Origin: Alcaligenaceae bacterium
Lineage (GTDB): Bacteria > Pseudomonadota > Gammaproteobacteria > Burkholderiales > Burkholderiaceae_B
DNA: 64,000 bases
Assembly (NCBI GenBank): GCA_013416485.1
Contig: JACCEO010000012.1
Span: forward strand, 1 to 64,000
Direction of reading: 5' to 3'
Below are positions 56,960 through 64,000 of the stretch, one piece after another. The translations under genes and the position numbers were made by a program. The notes beneath the pieces are model-generated. The model saw only the letters and a list, made by a program, of their open reading frames with translations. It ran no database searches and had not been told where the DNA came from. Within the stretch, counting starts at the first letter, position 1. Each line of letters opens with the position of its first letter.

Positions 56960-59218
56960 TTATTCTTTAATACAATCAACGTAGTAGCGGCTACTACCAT
57001 CGTCCAGAGTTTCCTGCGCCAAACCATGCACATAGGTTTCAAAGCCCGGGAAGTTGGCGTTGAATTCTCGGGCAAACTGCAGGTAATTCACAATACGCTG
57101 ATTGAAACGTTCACCAGGTATCAGCAAGGGAATACCGGGTGGATAAGGCGTCAACAGAACACCAGTAACCCGACCTTCCAACTCGTCAATGCCTACACGC
57201 TCGGCCTCTCTGTGCGCCATCTTGGCGTACGCATCAGAGGGTTTCATGGCAGGCACCATATCGCTTAAATAGACTTCTGTCGTCAAGCGCGCCAAATCGT
57301 ATTTACGATAAGAAGCGTGTATCTGCTGACATAAATCGCGCAAACCCATTTTTTCGTAACGTTTATGGATTTTGCAGAAATCAGGCAATATGCGCCACAT
57401 TGGCTGATTGCGATCGTAATCGTCTTTAAACTGTTGCAAGGCCGTTACCAGCGTATTCCAACGCCCTTTGGTAATACCTATGGTAAACAGTATGAAGAAA
57501 GAATACAGACCCGTCTTTTCGATGACTATGCCGTGCTCCGCTAGATACTTCGATACCAAGGCTGCAGGTATACCCGTTTCAGCGAAAGTACCCGACATAT
57601 CCAGACCGGGGGTCACTACAGTGGCCTTGATGGGATCCAGCATGTTGAAGTCTTTGGCCAAATCACCAAAGCCATGCCATTCATCACCGGACTCTAGTAT
57701 CCACTCGTCGCGTTGGCCTATGCCATCAGACACTAAACGGTTAGGTCCCCAAACTTTAAACCACCAGTCGTTTTTGCCGAATTCCGATTCGACTTTACGC
57801 ATAGCGCGGCGGAAATCCATTGCTTCTGAAATGCTTTCTTCGACCAACGCGGTACCACCGGGTGGTTCCATCATGGCAGCGGCCACATCGCAAGACGCAA
57901 TAATCGCGTACTGTGGCGAGGTCGACGTGTGCATCAAGTAGGCTTCGTTGAACACATTACGGTCCAGCTTACGATTTTCCGAATCCTGTACCGTAATTTG
58001 TGACGCCTGCGACAACCCTGCAAGAAGTTTATGGGTAGAGTGCGTGGCAAACACCATGGCATCCGCGCTGCGTGGCCTGCCCTCGCCGATGGCGTGCATA
58101 TCTTTGTAGAATTCATGGAACGACGCGTGCGGCAACCATGCCTCGTCAAAGTGCAGGGTGTCTATTTCTGAACCCAGCACTTCCTTTATCATTTCCACGT
58201 TATAGATAACACCGTCATAGGTGCTTTGAGTCAAGGTCAGTATGCGTGGCTTTTTGTTCTTAGCCTTGCGCGCAAACGGATTAGCCTCAATTTTCCGGCG
58301 TATGTTTTCAGGATCGAATTCTTCCAGCGGAATAGGACCGATGATGCCCAGGTGATTGCGTGTAGGACGCAAAAACACAGGGATCGCACCCGTCATAGTG
58401 ATGGCGTGCAAAATGGACTTGTGGCAATTGCGGTCAACCACAACCACGTCGTCGGACGCCACGTTGGCATGCCAGACGATTTTGTTGGACGTTGACGTGC
58501 CATTGGTCACAAAGAAACAGTGGTCTGCGTGAAAAATACGCGCAGCATTGAGTTCTGATTCAGCAATGGGACCTGTGTGGTCCAGTAACTGGCCCAATTC
58601 GTCCACGGCATTGCACACGTCAGCACGTAGCATGTTCTCGCCGAAGAACTGGTGGAACATTTGCCCTACCGGGCTTTTCAAAAAGGCAACACCTCCCGAG
58701 TGACCGGGACAATGCCACGAATATGAACCTTCCGACGCGTACTTAACCAGTTCGCGGAAAAACGGTGGCGCCAACCCGTCTAGGTAGGAACGTGCTTCAC
58801 GAATAATATGACGCGCTACGAATTCTGGCGTGTCTTCAAACATATGAATGAAACCATGCAGCTCACGCAGAATATCGTTAGGGATATGCTGCGATGTGCG
58901 CGTTTCACCATAAATATAAATAGGTATTTCTTCGTTGCGAAACCGTAATTCACCAATGAAAGCACGCAGGCTTTTAATGACATTGGCGACGTCTTCGGGT
59001 GAGTCAACGTCGAACTCTTCGTCGTCTATCGACAAGATAAAGGCACTGGCACGGCTTTGCTGCTGTGCAAAGGAACTGAGATCGCCGTAACTGGTGACAC
59101 CCAGCACCTCGACCCCCTCGGCCTCGATGGCATCGGCCAAAGCTCGTATACCAAAACCCGATGCATTTTCGGAACGATAATCTTCATCAATGATGACGAT
59201 GGGGAAACGAAATTTCAT
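56960..59218 (-). CDS. Arginine/lysine/ornithine decarboxylase (PLP, fold type I)
   Basis: The 752-residue decarboxylase belongs to the large bacterial AdiA/LdcC/SpeC group. It has an N-terminal wing domain (FRFPIVIIDEDYRSENASG and on, about 1-130), a core with WHCPGHSGG and FFVTNGTSTSNKIVWHA, the PLP lysine in ATHSTHKLLAGLSQAS near residue 400, and a C-terminal domain with LLTPYPPGIPLLIPGERF. Which basic amino acid it prefers cannot be read from sequence with confidence. It follows dcd by 13 nt and precedes the flavoprotein gene by 4 nt, so the three form one operon. Confidence 0.93.
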   Translation of the reverse strand: MKFRFPIVIIDEDYRSENASGFGIRALADAIEAEGVEVLGVTSYGDLSSFAQQQSRASAFILSIDDEEFDVDSPEDVANVIKSLRAFIGELRFRNEEIPIYIYGETRTSQHIPNDILRELHGFIHMFEDTPEFVARHIIREARSYLDGLAPPFFRELVKYASEGSYSWHCPGHSGGVAFLKSPVGQMFHQFFGENMLRADVCNAVDELGQLLDHTGPIAESELNAARIFHADHCFFVTNGTSTSNKIVWHANVASDDVVVVDRNCHKSILHAITMTGAIPVFLRPTRNHLGIIGPIPLEEFDPENIRRKIEANPFARKAKNKKPRILTLTQSTYDGVIYNVEMIKEVLGSEIDTLHFDEAWLPHASFHEFYKDMHAIGEGRPRSADAMVFATHSTHKLLAGLSQASQITVQDSENRKLDRNVFNEAYLMHTSTSPQYAIIASCDVAAAMMEPPGGTALVEESISEAMDFRRAMRKVESEFGKNDWWFKVWGPNRLVSDGIGQRDEWILESGDEWHGFGDLAKDFNMLDPIKATVVTPGLDMSGTFAETGIPAALVSKYLAEHGIVIEKTGLYSFFILFTIGITKGRWNTLVTALQQFKDDYDRNQPMWRILPDFCKIHKRYEKMGLRDLCQQIHASYRKYDLARLTTEVYLSDMVPAMKPSDAYAKMAHREAERVGIDELEGRVTGVLLTPYPPGIPLLIPGERFNQRIVNYLQFAREFNANFPGFETYVHGLAQETLDDGSSRYYVDCIKE

Positions 59219-59231
59219 TCAATAGCTCCCG

Positions 59232-59801
59232 CTAGGTGCGTGGCAAAGTAACGCCTTGCTGACCTTGGTACTTTCCACCACGATCACGGTACGAAGTTTC
59301 GCAAATTTCGTCGCTTTCAAAAAACAACATTTGCGCGCAGCCTTCGCCAGCATAAATTTTGGCAGGCAAAGGCGTAGTGTTAGAAAACTCTAACGTGACA
59401 TGGCCTTCCCATTCAGGTTCCAAAGGCGTCACGTTAACAATAATGCCGCAACGCGCGTAAGTACTTTTACCCAAGCAAACGGTTAGAACACTACGCGGGA
59501 TGCGAAAGTATTCGACCGTGCGGGCCAGCGCAAACGAGTTGGGCGGAATAATACACACGTCGCCCTCGAAATCGACAAAGGATTTTTCATCGAAAGCCTT
59601 GGGGTCAACAATCGTGGAATTAATGTTGGTGAAAATTTTAAATTCGCGCGCGCAGCGCACATCGTAGCCGTAGCTGCTTGTGCCATAGCTGACGATACGC
59701 TTACCGTCTTCCATACGCACCTGGCCTGGCTCGAAGGGTTCTATCATACCCCCTTCGTTCTCGGAAACGCGGCGTATCCAACGATCACTTTTAATACTCA
59801 T
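59232..59801 (-). CDS. dcd: dCTP deaminase
   Basis: Converts dCTP to dUTP for thymidylate synthesis. The 189-residue trimeric-dUTPase-fold protein has the start [28 protein letters not shown], the [28 protein letters not shown] block with the catalytic Glu, and [10 protein letters not shown]. It lies 41 nt after tamB and heads a likely operon with the decarboxylase. It connects with the nrdAB supply of deoxynucleotides. Confidence 0.97.
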   Translation of the reverse strand: MSIKSDRWIRRVSENEGGMIEPFEPGQVRMEDGKRIVSYGTSSYGYDVRCAREFKIFTNINSTIVDPKAFDEKSFVDFEGDVCIIPPNSFALARTVEYFRIPRSVLTVCLGKSTYARCGIIVNVTPLEPEWEGHVTLEFSNTTPLPAKIYAGEGCAQMLFFESDEICETSYRDRGGKYQGQQGVTLPRT

Positions 59802-59842
59802 AAACCTTAACCCCTAATTCAGTGGCACGTATTTTAGACCTG

Positions 59843-62800
59843 TTAATCCCTGGACAGCCAGCGATACACCAATGCCAGGCCATTTACCGTCCCCACGCTA
59901 AGTTCAGCGGTCAGATTACGCATCAGTTGATAGCTGGCGTGACCTACCGTACCGGTGTCCGACAAGGCTTGCCTGACGCTTAGGGTCAAGCGCTCACCAA
60001 AGCCCTTGCTGACCACAATAAACCTGCGTTCTATGTCGCTGGTACCACTATCTAGGCCACTAACCACACTTTCCACCGGCAATATACTGCCAGCGCTACC
60101 CAGTTCACCCGAGCGCATACTGACTTCGTCGATACCGAACTTGCGGTAAAACGGTTCGCCGGTACCTAGAAATGACGTACCCACCGACAATAACAAGGCA
60201 ATGTCGCCACCGGAATCGTCTGGGCCATGCCCTAACAATAACCAGGATAATTTTTCAATTTCACTAACATCTGGGTAGGACACCAAGTCGATACGCGGCC
60301 GTTTGGCATTGCCTCCTACCTTAACACCTGCTTCCACCGCCAGCCCGGTACGCAAGGCTTCTATATCGAGGACGGGGCTGGTGATATCCCCTTGGAAGGT
60401 AATCATTCCCTTGCGTAGCTGCAACCGCTGGCCATAGGCCTCGATGGCACCACCACGGGTACGCAAGGCGCCTACCCCCGTCAGTTTATCGTTCAGCATG
60501 ATGACACGCATTTGCCCTACCAAACCCGAGTTAACGCCATAACCCGTCAAGTAAAATCGCCGCCCCAGATCCACTTCAAGATCCATAGTAATTTCCATAG
60601 GGACGCTAGGGGCTTTCGGCTCGTCACCGGCACGTATGACCACTACATCGCTATCTACCGTAGGTATGCCGCCCAGCATATCCAAATCAAACCAACCGGC
60701 ATCGGCCACTATGCCACCGGTGATATTGATGGACGGCAAGGTGGCGTCCAGATTGATTTTTCCGCTGACCATTGCATAGCGATCGGCGCGCTGCAAAATG
60801 GGATAACGGTATAAATCCACGATTACTTGGCCTGCAGAATCAAAAATATTCCAAACACCCGTCAGGGTAAGGCCACCGTCTTTGGCTTCCGGATTAGTGC
60901 TCACCCATTCTGCTGTACGCCACTCTTTGGGCACGGCGCGCAAACGCGCAGGAAAATACAAGCGTTCCAGTATCAAGCGGTCATCATCAAGGCGTGCTGC
61001 CAGGGTGCCATCCAATAAGCGCACACCGTCATCTATACGCAGTACCCTGATACCTTGCCCGGTAATTGTGCCGCTAGAAGTCCATCGATCCGTACCTTGA
61101 CTTTGCACCTGGAGATCAGCCTGCACGGCACCACCCAGTTCCATCGCATCGTCCAAGAACAGGCTGGTCCAACCTAAGTCGTCTATGTCGGCATTGATCT
61201 TGATGGTTTTAATGTCTTTGGGTTCTAGATATACACCACCACCCGCTTTGGCATGCAACAAGGTGGTGGCCGTGGCCGACACCTTGCCCATTTTTTTAGT
61301 TTGTACTTGTAGGGTCGCCGCCAGTGTGCTGCTGGTGGCTGCCGTTTTACGTACGTCCACATCCAGGCTTAGGTCTTCCAAGCCCAATAGCACTGGAGGC
61401 TGAGCGGGAATAACAACATCGCCAGACAGATATTTTATATTTGCCTTGCCCTGCAAGCTCTGATCAAACAGCAGTTTCCAGTCAGCAGAAAATATAATTT
61501 CCAGGTTGTCATTGGTCTGTGGTTGACGCACTTTAACGCCACCACGATCCGCCTTTTGAGCTGGCTGAAGATTGAACGTTTTTTGAACGTCTTGGATCAG
61601 GCTGGGCGATACTGCCAACTTGGCAATTGCACCCTGCGTTTCCCAACGCCCAGCACCACCATGCGACAACTGGTGATTAACAGTAACCACAGGACGTTTT
61701 GCCAGTGATGCCGTCAATTCTGCTTTACCTAATTGCCACTGCCATGCTGGTGCTAGCGCTTCCGGCACAAAGCTAAACGGCACTGACGTTTCAGACACTA
61801 CGCCCAAACCTGCATGATTGACGTTTAAGGTTTCCAAACTGCCACGCCAACCGACCAGGGCATCATTTAAGGCTGTGCCAGGTCCCCAGCCACCCTGCAC
61901 GATCACTTTAGCCTCAACCGGTGCGCTACCCACTTGATCAGCAGCACTGCCTTCAGGCGTATACCTCGCATTCAAATCCACCCTATGATGCTTGGCCTCA
62001 CCGTGGACATCCCCTTGCAAGGTAAGGCCACCGGGCAATTCGGGCCAGAATGCGGCCAACTTCGGGGCCAGCACATCCAAAGCGAGTTTGCTATCACTTG
62101 CACCTAGCGCCCCCTGCGCCTTGATGTGATTTTTCCCTAGCGTGATATCCATTTCCAGCGCGGATACTTGCAACGTCTCCCACGCAGGCACCTGAAATGT
62201 GGTTACGTCCTGTTCGGTAGCCACTGCATTAGATACAGATGGCCTTTGCAACACATTAGCCTTGAAAGAACCCGCCAGCGCTTGCTGATTCCAGCGACTG
62301 TCAGGTTCCAGCAGCAGATTCAAATCTGCGGACAGAACTTCCATAAGATTGCGCAAGCGCAAATCGAAGTCTGCACGTGCTGAAATCACGGCTAGTGGAA
62401 TCAGTGACCCAGCCAACTGGCCCACGTCCAACTTCTGGCTACTAAGCCAACCATGTACCCTATCCTGAGTCTGCGCGCCAACCTGCAAGGCCTCGTGCTG
62501 GACTTGGCTATTTAACTGTGAGCCATCAGGTAAACGTAATGCAATAGTGGCTTGCTGCAAGGGGAAACCACTGTTCAAGGTGATTTTCGCGTCAGCATCC
62601 AGTGTCATGTCTTGACCTTGACCCGTTAGCGACACCGACAACATATCCATAGAGCCGCTGGCCTTGGCGTCGATATCAATACGGCATATGTCAGTGGCTG
62701 TCGTACTGTCAACCTCTGTGGTGCTTACACGGTCAACCGCAGGTAAGGTTGTTAAATAATGTCGGGCACATAAAGGAGAATCGTCAACCAAGGCTTGGGC

Positions 62801-63427
62801 GTTTAACGTAAAGTCAGCAGAAAATGGCCAGGGCTGCTCTAGGCTCAATGCTTTTAGATCACCTTGCAGACCCAAGCGCACGTCCTGATTTTCCAAGGTC
62901 AAGTGTTGTACCACCAACTGACCACCCGCCTCATTCAAGGCCAAAGCTAATGACGCCTGTTTGATATCTATAGGTAAGGGCTCGCCATTTTGCGTAATCG
63001 CGAGTTCACCTACCGCCAAACGGTCTACCGCAATGGATACCGGCAGTTGAGGCATAGAAAAAGGTTCAGCGGGAGAGGGATCAGGAGTACTCACCAATCC
63101 CAATGACAAGCTATCTGCAGAGAGATCCCGCACATGCAAGCGGTAATTCAAGAGTTCACGCCAACTGACTTGCACATGCAGTTGACTGGCGACGACGCTG
63201 ACCGAAGGTACAGCGACATCCAGAGACTCTACCTGCAAGCCTTCCCACAGCGTGCCGCTTACCCCTTGAACCTTGCCATCAAATTGCTGCACTGCTGTCA
63301 CCAGCGCCCAGCGTGTGCCTGGTGCAGTCGTTACAACCCAGTACAAAAAACCAGCCGCAAGCAACAGCAGCAAGACCACAAATGGCCCCACCCAGACCAG
63401 CAGCATACGCAGCCAGGCTTTAATCAT
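59843..63427 (-). CDS. tamB: Translocation and assembly module subunit TamB
   Basis: A long inner-membrane-anchored periplasmic protein that bridges to TamA and is implicated in outer-membrane protein insertion and lipid transport. The 1194-residue protein has an N-terminal membrane helix (about 8-33, MLLVWVGPFVVLLLLLAAGF), a long repetitive beta-rich region of AsmA/TamB type, and the C-terminal DUF490 domain (about 850-1194) with MRVIMLNDKLTGVGALRTRGG and LRKGMITFQGDITSPVLDIEA. ATG at 63427 is used; a TTG two codons earlier (63433) overlaps the tamA stop. It follows tamA by 2 nt. Confidence 0.95.
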   Translation of the reverse strand: MIKAWLRMLLVWVGPFVVLLLLLAAGFLYWVVTTAPGTRWALVTAVQQFDGKVQGVSGTLWEGLQVESLDVAVPSVSVVASQLHVQVSWRELLNYRLHVRDLSADSLSLGLVSTPDPSPAEPFSMPQLPVSIAVDRLAVGELAITQNGEPLPIDIKQASLALALNEAGGQLVVQHLTLENQDVRLGLQGDLKALSLEQPWPFSADFTLNAQALVDDSPLCARHYLTTLPAVDRVSTTEVDSTTATDICRIDIDAKASGSMDMLSVSLTGQGQDMTLDADAKITLNSGFPLQQATIALRLPDGSQLNSQVQHEALQVGAQTQDRVHGWLSSQKLDVGQLAGSLIPLAVISARADFDLRLRNLMEVLSADLNLLLEPDSRWNQQALAGSFKANVLQRPSVSNAVATEQDVTTFQVPAWETLQVSALEMDITLGKNHIKAQGALGASDSKLALDVLAPKLAAFWPELPGGLTLQGDVHGEAKHHRVDLNARYTPEGSAADQVGSAPVEAKVIVQGGWGPGTALNDALVGWRGSLETLNVNHAGLGVVSETSVPFSFVPEALAPAWQWQLGKAELTASLAKRPVVTVNHQLSHGGAGRWETQGAIAKLAVSPSLIQDVQKTFNLQPAQKADRGGVKVRQPQTNDNLEIIFSADWKLLFDQSLQGKANIKYLSGDVVIPAQPPVLLGLEDLSLDVDVRKTAATSSTLAATLQVQTKKMGKVSATATTLLHAKAGGGVYLEPKDIKTIKINADIDDLGWTSLFLDDAMELGGAVQADLQVQSQGTDRWTSSGTITGQGIRVLRIDDGVRLLDGTLAARLDDDRLILERLYFPARLRAVPKEWRTAEWVSTNPEAKDGGLTLTGVWNIFDSAGQVIVDLYRYPILQRADRYAMVSGKINLDATLPSINITGGIVADAGWFDLDMLGGIPTVDSDVVVIRAGDEPKAPSVPMEITMDLEVDLGRRFYLTGYGVNSGLVGQMRVIMLNDKLTGVGALRTRGGAIEAYGQRLQLRKGMITFQGDITSPVLDIEALRTGLAVEAGVKVGGNAKRPRIDLVSYPDVSEIEKLSWLLLGHGPDDSGGDIALLLSVGTSFLGTGEPFYRKFGIDEVSMRSGELGSAGSILPVESVVSGLDSGTSDIERRFIVVSKGFGERLTLSVRQALSDTGTVGHASYQLMRNLTAELSVGTVNGLALVYRWLSRD

Positions 63428-63429
63428 CC

Positions 63430-64000
63430 TCAAAATGCGATCCCTAATGAAAAGTGCATACGCAAACGCTTGTCTTGCTGCCCCCAGGCCAAGTCCACGA
63501 AAAACGGCCCCGCAGGTGTACGTACGGCCGCCCCTACTCCATAGCCCCAGTGCAATTTCATTTGCCCGAAGGAGTCGGCGGCGTCACCTACATCAACAAA
63601 CACATTCATACCATATTGTGAGGTGAAGTAATGCGTGTACTCAACGCTGGCCACCGCTAAAGCGGGCGCGCCAATTACGGCATCGCCACGTGGGCGACCT
63701 ATACTTTGATAGCGATAACCACGTATAGAGCGCGCACCTCCGGTACGGTAGCCGAAGTCTGCGGGCAAGCGCTCTGTGTCGGACCAGACTTTACCCACCT
63801 CACCACGCAAGGTCAAAACATCGTATTTACCTATAGGCCACCACGTTTGGGCGCGTAAACCGGCCCGATAAAAAGGCTCACCCCTATCCAGGGTTACGCC
63901 AGCCCCCAAACCCAGATCCAACAAAAACCCTTCGCGCGGGTCGTATTTGCTGTCTACATCGCGACGCAGCCACTGCCAAGTCCCCACCAAGGTTGGGACA
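63430..64000 (-). CDS. tamA: TamA/BamA-family outer-membrane protein, C-terminal part (partial)
   Basis: The frame is open to the right edge of the window, so only the last 189 residues of the barrel are seen. The conserved lid-loop motif appears in GGARSIRGYRY (the VRGF/Y-type signature of Omp85 barrels). The chain ends SLGIAF with the terminal aromatic residue of outer-membrane proteins. Its position directly upstream of tamB supports TamA. The POTRA domains lie outside the window. Confidence 0.93.
   Translation of the reverse strand, partial: VPTLVGTWQWLRRDVDSKYDPREGFLLDLGLGAGVTLDRGEPFYRAGLRAQTWWPIGKYDVLTLRGEVGKVWSDTERLPADFGYRTGGARSIRGYRYQSIGRPRGDAVIGAPALAVASVEYTHYFTSQYGMNVFVDVGDAADSFGQMKLHWGYGVGAAVRTPAGPFFVDLAWGQQDKRLRMHFSLGIAF

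Overview
The window looks like a chromosomal segment of a betaproteobacterium of the order Burkholderiales, most likely family Alcaligenaceae. This is an inference from gene order and protein style, for example tyrS / M23 peptidase / anmK / erpA / argC / rpsI-rplM, thiD-thiE-hemL next to rubredoxin and yqgE-ruvX, and the RNB nuclease / tonB-like / aroE / mtgA run. Base composition looks close to 50% GC by eye, low for that family, so I do not name a genus. Nearly all of the window is dense, ordinary housekeeping sequence. Accessory DNA is limited to the left edge (an insertion-sequence remnant) and a decayed nuclease gene near 49 kb.

Layout. 1-600: tail of an ISL3-type transposase with its terminal repeat present three times, then tRNA-Ser(GGA) on the minus strand with a good promoter. 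0.6-6.2 kb (minus): tyrS, a PEBP protein, glyA, nrdR, ribD, ribE. 6.4-9 kb (plus): M23 peptidase and anmK. 9-15 kb (minus): erpA, a coiled-coil membrane protein, argC, rpsI-rplM, an orphan TRAP binding protein and pmbA. 15-20.4 kb: darP and an esterase, a large Pat-like acyl-CoA synthetase/GNAT protein, gltX and a lipoprotein. 21-26.7 kb (plus): NrdR-box-controlled nrdAB, a histone H1-like protein and yggT. 26.7-33.3 kb (minus): tlpA-like gene, aroQ, accB-accC, prmA, a zinc-ribbon membrane protein, a PfkB kinase and a glycine-zipper lipoprotein. 33.4-39.8 kb (plus): mpl, a YqiA-type esterase, RNB nuclease, TonB-like protein, aroE, mtgA. 39.8-43.8 kb (minus): rubredoxin, yqgE-ruvX, an acyltransferase, lptG, apaH. 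43.9-50.8 kb (plus): thiD-like, thiE, hemL, marR, argJ, then an omega-amino-acid aminotransferase. 50.9-64 kb (minus): tamA (cut by the window), tamB, dcd, a basic amino acid decarboxylase, an HI0933-type flavoprotein, then a tandem glycine riboswitch and gcvT-gcvH-gcvP.

How the parts connect. The nucleotide-reductase circuit is complete in the window: the repressor gene nrdR lies at 2.4-2.8 kb, and its apparent target, the nrdAB promoter, carries two NrdR-like boxes 31 bp apart centre to centre, one over the -10 element. One-carbon metabolism is represented by glyA and by the riboswitch-controlled glycine cleavage genes, with an apparent terminator between gcvH and gcvP that could lower gcvP transcription. 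Envelope biogenesis is well represented (mpl, anmK, mtgA, M23 peptidase, lptG, tamAB, lipoproteins).

I did not find a clearly undescribed multi-gene system. The points most worth a second look are the nrdAB promoter architecture with an orphan plus-strand terminator just upstream, the terminators inside the gcv and acc-prmA runs, the amplified IS end, the nuclease fragment ending exactly at a hairpin, the degenerate ThiD-like protein, and an apparently heavy use of ATA isoleucine codons.
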